Below are positions 46,955 through 57,571 of a stretch of DNA of 64,000 nt, in pieces. The DNA is from Cladorrhinum sp. PSN259 (taxonomy: Eukaryota > Ascomycota > Sordariomycetes > Sordariales > Podosporaceae): assembly GCA_033725935.1 (NCBI GenBank), contig MU867109.1, forward strand, positions 227,458 to 291,457, given 5' to 3'. Both the position numbers and the translations under genes were made by a program. Within the stretch, counting starts at the first letter, position 1, and every line of letters starts with the position of its first letter. The notes beneath the pieces were generated by a model. That model was not told the DNA's origin and did not search any database. It saw only the letters and a program-made list of their open reading frames with translations.

Positions 46955-49130
46955 TCACCACACGATCCTCCCATTGCCTGCATCTCCATTCCCAGCCATA
47001 CTCTTCCTTCCCTCCTTCTTCCCTTTCGTACGGCCCCCCGATTTTCTCCTTTTGTCGGCTTTTTCTTCCTTCACCTCCGCCTCGGCTTCTTTAGCCTCAA
47101 CCACCTCCTTCGGCTTCTTCGGGCTACTCCCAACCGCGGACTTCCTCTTGGTCTTCGCCTTCCTAACAAACTCCATCTCCATCCTCGCTCTCCAGTCACA
47201 CTCTTCCGCAAACTCGCAAGTCCGGCATTTGAACGCCTCGTCCAAGCTTACACCCCTCGGTTCGCGGTCGCCCTTCCACCAACCCATAGTTTCTTCCAGG
47301 TACAGATCCAAGGTAGCTGGTTCAACGAAAAAGGAGTTTACGCAGATAACACGGCCCGCTTGAGGATCGTCTTCCTCGTTCTCGATAGAGGACTCGGCAG
47401 AGTCCTGCTCAAATATTGGGTTGCTACCACGGTACCGGTACTCAACCGCTACTATCTTGCCGATATCCGACGCGCCATGGGGAATGGTGAGTTGGATCTC
47501 AAACTTGAGCAATGGAATGAGGGAGCGAAGAGTGGGGTATCTGGGGTTAGAGGCGTCAGGGGTCAGCCGGGACAGTGAGGAAATAGCAGTTTCGAAATTT
47601 GAGGTCGTCTCCGAGTCCGAATCTGAGGGATAAATTGTTTGGTTGAAATGGTGATTGTTCATTTTGCCGATTGGGGAGCTGTCGGTGGTGGTCGTTGGAG
47701 ATATGACATCCATTTGAGCCATGAAGGCCTCGGAAAATGGCTTGTCCGGGTTGACACCGTATCGCTCAAAGACGTGAAAATAGTCTAACCTGTCTGACGC
47801 CATTTCAGAAAGAAAGCGGTGGTAGAGGAATAACTGGATGATGGAGGTGTGAACTTGAGGTTTTGAAGGGGGGTTGGGGGTTGAGCGAGTCTTGACATCG
47901 GTGATGAAGATCTCGGTTTTGCGTTCTTGGGACCCAGGAGGGAGAAGATCCGCCAGGCGCTGAGAGCTGGACTGCGAGCCACCCCGACTGCTAACAACAT
48001 CATCCTCCAGTTCTGGGTCGGGATTTTCGTACGAGACGCTGTCGATGACCCCGCTCACCACGTTGCCATCAACCATTCCCCAGACTTGAAGTTCCCGGGT
48101 CAGACCGGTGTCGCGAAGAGTACGGAACCCCTCAATCATGTTCCAGACTCTCATGGCCATGTGCTCTTCATTTGTGGCCGCGGTCACCACAACAGGAGTG
48201 AACACCTCGCGCTCGAGAGCCTCGTGGATTTTGGTGCCTTGCTTCATGGCCTCAGTCCGCTTCCTTCTGCCTCCTCTTCTGGTAAGGACATAGAAATGTT
48301 GCAGTTCGCACCAGGATCCAGCCGTCAAGTCAGTAACGGCAAGGACTCTCTTGGTAGCAGTCCGGAATCTTTCGATTGGCGGTCGGCCGTTCTGATTATT
48401 GCTCCCTGAAGTGTAGGCATTCGAGTCGATCTCGCTTACAGTTTGATCCTCAACCGGCGCGGCAGCATTTGATTGTGCTTCGAGGAGAGCTTGTGTTACT
48501 AATTTGATGCGCTGTGGTCAGTTAGATGGGCAGTATCTAGAGATTGGGGCTTTTATTACAGTCCGGGTAGCATATGTCCGAGTATGCCTGCATGACTTTG
48601 GACCTAGCCTTGGAGGAGCGCGAAGCAACGCTGACATCGTCCCGCTGGTCGAAAGACCCAAACCTCGAAAGGTTCCTCCCGACGACACTGCCAGGCTTCT
48701 GGCTACTTGTTTTGACCACATCTTGATTGGTCGGTTTGGGGGGTTTGGGGCGCTCGGGTGTGTCGAGCTCGGAGAACTCGAAGCTCAGGTCGTCCTCGGT
48801 AAATTGTGCCGGAGCCGCATCAGGTTCGTAATCTGCATCGTGATCAAAATCGGGACCGGGATTACGGTGCTGGGAGATTGGAAGAGTTGAGTCAGTCTGG
48901 AAGGTTTGAGTGTGACTGAAAGAGCGCGAGGTCTTTGAAGGTGTCGAGTGTGCAGTTTTCGCAAGCGTTGGTGGAGATGCTTTCGGGGGTTTTGTTGACG
49001 TAGGCCTGCTGGTAGCTGGTTTTGGTGGCAAAAGTCGGTCGGCCTCGGCGCAAAGAAACTCCTCCTCAGACAAGGTTAGCGAATAACCATAATCGCTTTC
49101 CCCGCTGAATGATGATGCTAAGCTCGACAT
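46955..49130 (-). CDS. EXO5: Exonuclease V, mitochondrial type (Exo5/Dem1)
   Basis: Exons 49130-48560 and 48498-46955. The intron is 61 nt with CTAAC and a TTAG acceptor chosen because it is the one that keeps frame (a nearer CAG does not). The product is 704 residues. The nuclease core follows LAVTDLTAGSWCELQHFYVL (Cys254), then KQGTKIHEALEREV, VSGVIDSVSYENPDPELED and EIFITDVKTRSTPNPPSKPQ, which hold the PD-(D/E)XK residues. The iron-sulfur cluster is completed by Cys615, Cys618 and Cys624 in FKCRTCEFAEECDW. Yeast Exo5 acts on single-stranded DNA in mitochondria; the human protein acts in nuclear repair. Here a ~190-residue Ser/Pro-rich N-terminal extension and a Lys-rich tail (KRRKSGGRTKGKKEGRK) favour nuclear localisation, by inference. 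Confidence 0.92.
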
Positions 49131-49913
49131 ATTTCTGTGGCCTTAAAATTGCATTTTCGATGCGATTCTGAAGTCAATGTTGAGTACACAAACTTGGGAA
49201 AGTAATTGGGAAAAGAGGCAGGGCAAGGCAGGCAATGATCAGAGCCTCGCGCGACTTTGCGACTTTGTTCCCCGCTGCACTTTGCTGCTGGACGCGCTAT
49301 CACGTGATCCTCTCAAAGAAAGTGGGGTAATAAATTGCGTGGTATGGGATGGAGCAAGGCGTTTCGTTGGCTGCCTCTTTCCATTTCGTCCAGTGTCTGG
49401 TTACAACCGATCATCGAAACGTTTATTCGGACTTTGGGCGCTGTAGGCGCAAGGCTCAACGGCTGACAACGGACCGCATGCCTTCTGTCGCTCCATGTTT
49501 CTCGAAATAGCGAACAACATCCAACCTCGTATTTCCTGTGCCTGGCGTCGTCGCACAACATTACGCAAGCTTGCAGCCAAAAAGCGACCTCTGTGGTCCA
49601 GGCATCAGAAAACAGAGAACAGGGGTAATTATTGACCCAAGTCTGCCAGCACTAAAAGCGCCGCAAAACATCCAAGACCAAGAAAGCCAGTCTGTCCCCC
49701 TTGTGTTTGGACTGTGCCGAGATTTGGGCGACCTCTGCGCAGGCATCAAAAATGTGACCATTATTATAAAGCCCGATTGTCATCCTCGTTCTCAATTCTT
49801 TATATTTTGCTTGTCAAATCATCTAGTTGCGCAGCGTATTTTATTAGCCATCTTCAACTTCCATTGACCGCTCACACACATACACACACACACACACGCC
49901 TTCGCCCACTAAC
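49131..49913. promoter_or_regulatory. Divergent upstream region of EXO5 and the F-box gene
   Basis: 783 bp between divergent start codons, with no gene-like frame. It ends in a CA-repeat (49874-49898) only 15 bp before the F-box ATG, so the repeat should lie in the leader. Confidence 0.45.
49874..49898 (+). repeat. (CA)n microsatellite in the F-box gene leader
   Basis: About twelve CA units, broken once by a CATA, immediately before ATG 49914. Length is likely to vary between strains. Confidence 0.8.
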
Positions 49914-50516
49914 ATGTCCCTCCTCACACGCCGGCGGGTCCCAACCTCTTTCGCGCCGGTCCGTAAGACCCCGCCATCTCACGCTACCTCCGCAACCTCC
50001 TCCGTACCACCCGGCCCGGAACCACACCGCGAAGAAGCCGAATTCTCCACATTGCCCCCTGAAATCCATCTGCTCATCTCTTCTCACCTCATCTATCCCG
50101 ACGCATTAAGTCTCAAACACACAAACCGATACTTCTACAGACTGGTCGACACAGGCGTGAGACTCAAAGTCGAATGGCTGATGGAGAGAAGGAAATTGCA
50201 CCTGGAGTGTCCCAGCAATCAACGGTGCGATTTGGGAAGTGATTTGAGATTTTGTAGAGGAAGCGTAAAGTTGTTGATGCAACGCAGGAGGGAACATGTC
50301 GAGTGCGAGTCGAGACCGGGGCTGGGCTGCTTGATTTATGGGACGAAGGAGTGTCCTGATGCCAGGCGGCTGAGCACGAGGCTAAAGAGGTGGGTGCGGC
50401 TGCCGGATGAAGCCGAGAAGCTACGGCTTGTTTTCATTTTGGCGGTGGTATTAGTGGTCATCCCTGCCATTCTTGGATGGGCGTGGATGCTCGGCATGGT
50501 GGCTTGGGCGTGGTGA
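49914..50516 (+). CDS. F-box protein with a C-terminal membrane segment
   Basis: A single exon of 200 residues starting at ATG 49914. After a disordered N-terminal ~45 residues comes an F-box-like motif, FSTLPPEIHLLISSHLIYPD then ALSLKHTNRYFYRLV (about residues 45-79), which in known proteins binds Skp1 in SCF ubiquitin ligases. A middle region has six Cys (CPSNQRC, FCRGS, CESRPGLGC, KECPD) also seen in many small fungal F-box proteins. The last ~30 residues (LRLVFILAVVLVVIPAILGW onward) are strongly hydrophobic and end the protein, suggesting a tail anchor in an inner membrane. No substrate-binding repeats (WD40, LRR) are present. Confidence 0.82.
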   Translation: MSLLTRRRVPTSFAPVRKTPPSHATSATSSVPPGPEPHREEAEFSTLPPEIHLLISSHLIYPDALSLKHTNRYFYRLVDTGVRLKVEWLMERRKLHLECPSNQRCDLGSDLRFCRGSVKLLMQRRREHVECESRPGLGCLIYGTKECPDARRLSTRLKRWVRLPDEAEKLRLVFILAVVLVVIPAILGWAWMLGMVAWAW

Positions 50517-52249
50517 TGATGTCGTGGATCTGCCTTTCCGGGGCTGGGGTCAAAGTATAGAGCTGATCTGGCTCGGAGCGTGTAATAATATTGTACAACT
50601 GTGGTTAGGGGAGATTAATATGGTATGCTTATTCACGTGCCACTGGTACAAGTCGATATAATGACTGATATCCTTTGTTTAATATGAATCTGGTTGTTGA
50701 GAAGAAAAAGGCAACAAAAAATCCCTCCAATTAGAAAAAAACAAGAAGAAGGAAGCTGCTAGTGGTCGGTAACAGCAATGTCGATGGAAGCAGCAAGCAC
50801 CGTTGTCTCTTGGTTGGGCCTCCCTGAATAGATGCCAAAGGCGAGATGAATTAGGCACGACTGCTCAAGTAACGCACGTACAATCTCATGCTTGAACGTT
50901 TGTTAGCGCGGTACACGCCTCATTTACACTTTCCTATGCCAATTTCACTTGTTTGTACACCTGTTCACCTTCTGTTAATGCACTCCTGACTCTTTTCTAC
51001 GCATGCTAGATATCCCGACCTGCATAGGTGATAGGAGGTCCACCTGGAGCCAGGGCTCTATTGCATCAAAACATTTCGCAACTCGTCAGACAACATCCAA
51101 TCAGTCATTATGGGCTAGCAATGCTGCCCCGACAGATTCCGTTTTGCAGAGCATTCATCGAACAATAAACGAGGCTATCGGGAAACTGGCGTCCATCGAC
51201 GGAACATTAACGTCCATGGACCGAAGATTAACGTCTATCGAAAAAGAGTTGAGAGAATTGCATGGAAGTAATGGTTTCCGTCCCTTGTCTCGTACCTCAG
51301 AACTCAGTAAGTCCTTTGTCCTTATTTCGAAATATTTATACTAATATTTTAAATAGACGAGATAATAAACTACGAAAACGCCACAATACCGCTGCTCTTT
51401 TCGTTAATATCCGCTCGACTTTTCTGCCGCTTTTTGACGTCCGTACAGGGATCAGATTCCGGTTTTCCCCCGGGACCTAACAGCGCTCTACGAGTTGGAC
51501 GGTATATGCTCTAAGATGGTTAATGATGGGATATAAGGTAACTCGTTTTAGCGTTTACACTCCGACGTATCTTAAGATCTCTTGATATGCTGGTTAAGAC
51601 TGCAGATTTACTTGAGCTACGGGAAGCAGTACGCATGGTTACCTTTTGAGTTTTTTTGGGCTGTGTTTTTGTCAGAAGATTTTTCAATTATCAGCGTTCG
51701 GAGGAGATGGAGCATAGAACGTTAGCGTAATATCAACCCATTTCGTTGTGTTTGTTTACTTGAAAAAGGGGGGTAAGAAAGAAATAGGGGTTAGGGTTAA
51801 GGCGCACTCTGTCTGACGGGATCAGTTTTGAATCAAGACAAGTAAAATAAGATATGAAACACAATTTTCAGGAGTTCTAATTATCAGTCAGTTGCAGTAT
51901 GGATATACGAGTTTGCATAACTGATTTCGTAGATGACGTAAGGCCCACAGAACCACTCCCTCTCCTACGTAAACTCAGTCAGTATGTTACAAAAACGCAG
52001 GTGAATCAACAATACATCGACAGACCACCAAACACACAAAGGCTAGATGAATACATATAGTTTGTTTGAAAACAAATAGATACCATGCATATATGTACCC
52101 AAGACCTACACTCAAAAACTATATCCATAATTCATATCTAGATTTCTAATCCTGCCACCATGAAAATGCCCCATGAAAAAAACATTAGATCCCGGTTTTA
52201 ATCTCATCACAATCTATTTACTGTAACCCTTTCTCAACCTATAAGCAGA
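50517..52249. other. Gene-poor stretch with a decayed fragment
   Basis: About 1.7 kb without an intact gene, AT-rich, with the remnant described at 51003-51532. The rest (51540-52249) shows nothing. Confidence 0.4.
51003..51532 (+). pseudogene. Possible relic of a fungal coiled-coil protein gene
   Basis: The plus strand has an open stretch with a regular repeat of hydrophobic positions (SIHRTINEAIGKLASIDGTL, then SMDRRLTSIEKELRELHG), a convincing coiled coil. A GTAAGT donor at 51306 and a TTTAAATAG acceptor ending about 51356 suggest an intron. Beyond it, coherent sequence is split over frames (FLPLFDVRTGI, then IPVFPRDLTALYELDG) and then stops. That order (coiled coil, LxPLxxVxTGxxIPxFP, then LYxLDG) resembles a common but unnamed protein family of filamentous fungi as I remember it. 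This is weak; no alignment was possible. Confidence 0.35.
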
Positions 52250-54188
52250 CTACTTCCTCTGCTTCAACAAGCAGTGCTTCCCCCACTTTCTCCTAAACTG
52301 CTCGGGGACGATATCCCATTCAGGTACCCAAAGAGCCCTGGCCAAGAAGGGCGTCCTCTCAGCATCCAAGAACGGCACGCACTTGACTTCTTCCCACCTG
52401 TCCACATTCTTGGCGTAGTTGGGTTCATTGGGCGTCGGTACTTCCAACCTCTCAGGGAACTGAGAGTCAACCAGGAAAACGCACGACCTCAGATCAACAT
52501 ACTTGCCCGGATCCTCCTCGTTACGATCATTGAGACCAACGGTAGGAAGCCAAGTACCGCTCCATAACCCAAATCCGGTGCGGGCCTCGGAGAACTCACC
52601 GGGCAACAGTCCACGGAAGTCGGATCGCACAAACTTGGCGCGCATGTCCTTGGGGAGAAAGTAGGAACCCGGGAAGCGGTACCAGTCCTTTCCAAAGCAG
52701 ACAGTGTCTCCACTGCCGCCAATTGTGGCGAGAGGCTCGTAAATCTCCAATGGGGCGTGATAGCCCGTGTACAAACCCCAAGTGCGACCGAGACCGATGA
52801 TGGTGGAAGCTATGACTCCTGTGGCCACGACTAGGAGCTTGAACTTTGCGGGAATCTTGCCAACAAGCGTCTTGGGATCGGCATTGCCGAAGAGCGCAAG
52901 GATGCTGTGGAATGCAAGCGCTGCATTTAGGGCTAGAAACGGATAGGCCGGATACATGAAGCGCTCCTCCTTGTGTGGCTGAAGAGTGAAGATGCCAAGC
53001 CACATGTAGAAGGGCATCAGAAAGACAAGGGTGCGAAGACCAGATTGAAAGCGCTCGCCTGCAGTGCGACGGAGGACCAGCTTCTGGAAGAGGTAAAGTG
53101 GGAGAGAGATGAGGGCGAGGATGAACCAAACGTTGAAGTTGAGGAGGAGGTTCTTGAAGTAGAAGGTCCAAGGCTCGGTACCGTACAGGTCGGGACCGCC
53201 AGATTTGGAGAAGATGTTGTACTTGATAATATTCCAACTCACAAACTCCAGCTTCTTGTAAAAGTAGAGGTTGATGACCGAATCAAAAGTCATGAGGACG
53301 ACCCCAGAGAGAAATCCTCGGAGGAGACGATGGGCGGCCTCGAAGATGCGCTCCTTGTCACTCAGCGTTGCGAAGAAGATTTCCTCCAACACAAATGGGG
53401 CGCACAGGGCAGCCGCAAAAGGCCATCCAAATACACCACCCACAGCAAACCAGAACATGGCCTGTGAGGTCTTCAGCCCGCCACGCCAATTAATGAATGC
53501 GGCTGCACCAATCATTCCCATGTACATGGCAAAGCTCGACGGCAAGAAGGCCGTACTCGAGTGGAAGTTGCCAGGACTGGAAACAATAGCGAGGATGAAG
53601 AAGATACCAACACGAGGGCTGAGGGCCAGGCAGATAGCGCGCCACATCAGGGTCTGAGCGAATGCGCAAAGGAGGGCCAGGATATAACGGAGGAAGTAGA
53701 ATTCGGCGACCTTGCTGGAGTGTGGCAGCAGACGACGGATGTTGGCTGGAATAGCGTGCAAAATGATATAAAGCCAGCTTCGGATCGCATATTCTGGGGA
53801 ATACTCCCACGTCTGGAGACCGTAGCCATGGCTGATGTAGTGTGCCGGCTCCCAGTAGTTGAACGTCTCGTCGCAGTCTTGGATCGGGGAGAAGAGCGCG
53901 GCTATGGCATTGGCACCAAGGAAGATGTAGAATGCAGAGATTGGTTCAATCGCGAAGGCATCTTTAATGGCTCTGTATAGAGAGGAAGAAATAGGGGGTT
54001 GGTTGTCAGCCTCGACAAGTTCACAGAACATCACATCCACCACATGCATCCGATTAAGAGAAACCAATGATGACATACTGCTTCCTCGCATGCTTGGCCG
54101 AAGGATGCACAAAGTCCTTCTTTTGCTGCGCTGGGGCTGCTGCTGGTGCTGGTGCACTCTTTGACGCGGGTTTGGCTTTGGGAGCCAT
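52250..54188 (-). CDS. ALG9: Alpha-1,2-mannosyltransferase Alg9
   Basis: Exons 54188-54079 and 53972-52250 with a 106-nt GTATGT..CAG intron give 610 residues. Reading straight through would give a false start at 54202; the spliced start is MAPKAKPASKSAPAPAAAPA and a Lys-rich cytosolic stretch. The GT22 signature follows: FSPIQDCDETFNYWEPAHYI with the catalytic Asp-Glu region, then GLQTWEYSPEYAIRSWLYI. Lumenal loop PHKEERFMYPAYPFLALNAA is the second family motif. About nine or ten membrane helices are visible. Alg9 adds the seventh and ninth mannoses to the lipid-linked oligosaccharide in the ER lumen, using dolichol-phosphate-mannose. It is essential or near-essential for full N-glycans. Divergent from NAF1 (605 bp). 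Confidence 0.95.
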
Positions 54189-54793
54189 AATGGTGTTGTC
54201 AAATGTCAGTGTTGATGAAAGAGATCAAAATGCGAACTTGGGACCTTCCAAGCGGAAAGTTGTTGAGCTGCCACAAGCTGCCACAAGCTTCCAAAGGCCA
54301 ATCAATCATCATGCAGGTATCTTTCAGCTGAGCTCCAAGCAGCTCCCAAATACACTAGTCCAAATTAGGCATAAGCCACCAAGCAATTGCGGGCGGAGTG
54401 GGCCCCCCCCCACCATGTCTTTTGGTCCCACCTTTCTTGAACTTTTTTGGACCCTCTCTTTTTTTTCATCAACCGACCTTCATTTTTGCGACTCTCGACA
54501 AAGTCGACAAAACGTCGTTGGACCTTTCATCCTTTTTTTTTTTTGGGTTATTACCTGCTCAGACCCATTTCCCATTTACGTTTAGACGCAATCTTCACTC
54601 TTTAGAGAACAATTGTTTTTTTTTCGACCGACCGACATCAATTTTCATGGTCACTCGCTTGGCGCGAGTCGACCGTTTACACAGATAAGAGATTCTTATC
54701 GGTCACGGTCGAGTCGCTCTCATCACTTTTTGTCATTCTCACCACCCCGACACACAGTCTCTCTTTTCACCCCAGAAAAACCACAAAGACAAA
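54189..54793. promoter_or_regulatory. Bidirectional promoter of ALG9 and NAF1
   Basis: 605 bp between divergent start codons. It contains three T-rich runs (54459-54468, 54531-54544, 54614-54624) and an ACCGACC / CGACCGACC motif beside two of them (near 54472 and 54625). Such T-tracts often keep fungal promoters open. No gene is present, though frames such as 54398-54688 run through. Confidence 0.5.
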
Positions 54794-57103
54794 ATGTCTG
54801 ACAATCTCTCCGGAATTCCGGGCCTCGGCCAACAAGAGACCCAGGGTTCTGGCATTCCGGGTCTTGGTGAATCGACCCGCAGTCAAGCTGAATCCGTAGC
54901 TGTAAGTACAGAGGGAGCGGCGCATATCGGAACAGTGTCGACTAACATGGGCGGACAGGAGCTCCAAGAGCTAGAAGAATTGCGGCCAGAGGACTCTCAA
55001 TCCCAAGACTCGAACATGGCCGACGTCCATGTTCCAGCAGTGCCACCGGGGGATCAGCCTGTGCAGACAGTGGGCCCTGGGGAAGAGAAAGAGGAGAATC
55101 AAGCCGATACCCAAGGGTGCGGCATGGACGTCGATTCGTTCGAGAATACCGACATGCAAGAAAATGACATGCATGTCGATGGCATCTTGAAGCATGAGAC
55201 TGTCGTGGCCAAACAGGATCCTGAGATTACGAGTACTCAACAAGAGCCTTTGGCGCCTCAGATCAAAAACGAGTCGGCTGCTGGCACTAACAAAGAGGAG
55301 CCCGAGGCTATCAAGATCAAGAATGATACTGAGGCTCTCAACATAACGCATGAGTCCACAACTAACAATATCAACGAGGAGTCTGAAGACACTAACATGG
55401 ATGCTCCGGCAAGTCCCGATCTTATTGGTCCCTTGGACGCAGCTCTTGAGCGATCTGAGCGCTCATTTACAGCAAGCATCCAAGAAACTGAGGGGAACGA
55501 GCCCAACGACGACCACCCCGAATGGGAATATGATTCGGATCCATATGTATCTTCATCCGACAGCTCTTCCGATGAAGACTCTGATGAAGACTCTGACGAA
55601 GACGACGGCGACCATCCCCTCCTTAGTATCGAGGAGACTGCTCGTTTGCTTATGGCGTCAGCTGACGCGGATGAGGAAGGTAATGACAGGTCAAGATCTG
55701 GTGACAAGCCCATTCGGAGCAAGCACGAAGACCCAGATCTGGTCCTTCCGAAGCCCGACCTCGTCATTGGCCCAGATATGGAGATCAAACTTCTGGGTGA
55801 GATCAAGGACATCGTTGAGCAGAGAACAGTTGTCATCAAGGGCATAGCTCCAGGCCGCGAGAGAGTGGTTGGTCTTGACGCCGTTCTCTGTAAGGAGGAC
55901 CGCACGGTCATTGGTGCCCTCGCCGATATTATCGGACCCGTAGCAAAGGAACCTCTCTATACTGTCGGCTTCAGAACTGCGGAGGAGATCCAGGAGCTTG
56001 AGCTGTCCAAGGGAACTCCGATCTACTATCCAGTAGACCATGCCAATTTTGTCTTTACGCAGCAATTAAGACATGTAAAGGGCACAGACGCGAGCAATCT
56101 CCATGATGAAGAGGTTCCCGAGGATGAAATGGAATTCTCTGACGACGAGAAAGAGCGTGAGTACAAGGCACAGAAGAAGGCAGAGAAGCAGGCCAAGCGA
56201 AGAGGAGGCCTGCCGTACAATCAGCGTCGGGCTAGTCCCTCGGCAGTGTCGACTGCTACTTCAGCAACACTCAACTACGACGAAGACGAGGAAGGGCCAT
56301 ATCGGCCATTGGCCAGGCCGACCAACTTCGGCAGTTCAAACCCGTTGCCTGCGAGACCCGATCGTTCTGGCTACCAGAACCGTGGCCGCGGTAACCGAGA
56401 TCGGCCGATTGCTACTCCTCGTGGACGTGATCGGAACCGTGGTGGACATCGTGGAAACGACCGGCCAGCTCCTCAAGAGGGCGTTCCCCTCGGTACTACA
56501 ACAAACTTGTGGCAGCATCAGCAATCGGGCCTCCTCGCACAGCACAATGCGCAAACCGCTCCTTTACCCTTGGGCGCTACACCGCACCAATGGCCATCAA
56601 ACCCAGGCACAGCTGCTCCTTTCAACTTTGCAGTACCTCCTCCACCGCAGTTCGGTCAGTACCAGCATCAATATTCACAGAGTACTGGTGCAAATCACCA
56701 ACCTGCTTGGAATCGGCATTCCAACCAGCCATTCGCCTTTCCGGGTCCGCCAGTTGCCAACGCTCAGGTGCCGCCGCCTCCGTTTCCGCCACTGGGCATC
56801 CCGGTACCTCCTCCCAATTTGACTAGCCCACTGAGCGTCGACCAGCAGCGGGCTCTTCATGCAACGCTGCTAAGGCTCGTCAACGGTCAAAACCAGCAAG
56901 TTCAGCAACAATCGCAGAACCAGCAGCAGCCTCAAGGCTACCAGCATGGCCAGAGCGCCCAGCAAGGCTACAGCCAGCAGCAGGTTTCGGGCTACCACCA
57001 AGGTCCAAACCCGCAGCAGGCCCAATATCAGCAGCCACAGCAGTACCCACAGAACCAGCAAGGGTACTCGGCCAACCCACCACCCCAAGAGCGCAACCAG
57101 TAG
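54794..57103 (+). CDS. NAF1: H/ACA snoRNP assembly factor Naf1, with an open frame beyond its stop
   Basis: A single exon of 769 residues. A disordered, acidic N-terminal half contains two SGIPGLG copies and a run of Asp/Glu/Ser. The Naf1/Gar1-like beta-barrel lies at about residues 325-420 (EIKLLGEIKDIVEQRTVVIK, VGLDAVLCKEDRTVIGALAD, IIGPVAKEPLYTVGF). Then come a Lys-rich segment (KEREYKAQKKAEKQAKRRGG), RGG-like repeats and a Gln/Pro-rich tail. Naf1 brings the H/ACA core proteins to new snoRNAs and telomerase RNA and is later replaced by Gar1. The frame ends at TAG 57101-57103 (after ERNQ), but the same frame continues open to 57571 with matching Gln-rich composition. The true natural end may therefore be 57571 with TAG as a mutation or readthrough site. 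The core domain is unaffected either way. Confidence 0.9.
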   Translation: MSDNLSGIPGLGQQETQGSGIPGLGESTRSQAESVAVSTEGAAHIGTVSTNMGGQELQELEELRPEDSQSQDSNMADVHVPAVPPGDQPVQTVGPGEEKEENQADTQGCGMDVDSFENTDMQENDMHVDGILKHETVVAKQDPEITSTQQEPLAPQIKNESAAGTNKEEPEAIKIKNDTEALNITHESTTNNINEESEDTNMDAPASPDLIGPLDAALERSERSFTASIQETEGNEPNDDHPEWEYDSDPYVSSSDSSSDEDSDEDSDEDDGDHPLLSIEETARLLMASADADEEGNDRSRSGDKPIRSKHEDPDLVLPKPDLVIGPDMEIKLLGEIKDIVEQRTVVIKGIAPGRERVVGLDAVLCKEDRTVIGALADIIGPVAKEPLYTVGFRTAEEIQELELSKGTPIYYPVDHANFVFTQQLRHVKGTDASNLHDEEVPEDEMEFSDDEKEREYKAQKKAEKQAKRRGGLPYNQRRASPSAVSTATSATLNYDEDEEGPYRPLARPTNFGSSNPLPARPDRSGYQNRGRGNRDRPIATPRGRDRNRGGHRGNDRPAPQEGVPLGTTTNLWQHQQSGLLAQHNAQTAPLPLGATPHQWPSNPGTAAPFNFAVPPPPQFGQYQHQYSQSTGANHQPAWNRHSNQPFAFPGPPVANAQVPPPPFPPLGIPVPPPNLTSPLSVDQQRALHATLLRLVNGQNQQVQQQSQNQQQPQGYQHGQSAQQGYSQQQVSGYHQGPNPQQAQYQQPQQYPQNQQGYSANPPPQERNQ

Positions 57104-57571
57104 GGCTGGAGCGCTTTTGAGGGGCAACGGGCCCAACCTCAGCCCACGTGGCAGTATTTGGAGAGCCAACGGTACCAATATAGTAGATACTCTCAACAGT
57201 CTCAGCTGCACCAACCCCTTCAGCATCCTCAGGCAGTCGGACAGCCTTCGTCTCACTACGGAAGCAATGCTGCACCATATGAGCGCAGCTATCTTGATTG
57301 GAATGCGCCTCGGCAGGAACAGATCGAGGGCCAGCAGAGTCAGCATGATCAGCACTCTCGGCAAGTCCAGCCCCAAGAGCCCCGGCCCCAGGATCCCCGG
57401 TCCCAGCAACCTCCCTCTCGACAAGTCCAGCCTCAAGAACCCCGATCCCAGGATCCGCGCTCTCAGCAGGGTCAGTCATATCTCGATGCCCAGCAGGGAT
57501 ATTCAGGGAATTCTGCAGCTCGAGGAAACAGTCAACAGGGCTTGAGACGTTTCTTGAGACGTTTTGACTAA
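57104..57571 (+). other. In-frame continuation after the NAF1 TAG (155 codons)
   Basis: In the same register as NAF1, directly after TAG, 155 codons stay open (GWSAFEGQRAQPQPTWQYL... RRFLRRFD) and end in TAA. Composition is Gln/Pro/Ser-rich as in the preceding tail. It carries a 60-bp tandem repeat. A random non-coding stretch would not be expected to keep the same amino-acid bias, so this is most simply the former or extended C terminus of Naf1. Confidence 0.6.
57358..57477 (+). repeat. Two-copy 60-bp tandem repeat, coding register
   Basis: The repeat starts at TCTCGGCAAGTCCAGCCCCA and recurs 60 bp later with about a dozen differences. It encodes SRQVQPQEPRxQDPRSQQ twice. The 60-bp unit is a multiple of three, which keeps the frame after the NAF1 TAG. 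Confidence 0.75.

Noticed and set aside
53972..54202. ALG9 start at 54202
   Set aside because: The unspliced reading gives unlike-family sequence; ATG 54188 with the GTATGT..CAG intron joins cleanly to AIKDAFAIEPIS.
57064..57103. A 40-nt intron ending at the NAF1 TAG
   Set aside because: It would shift the frame and spoil the downstream Gln-rich reading.
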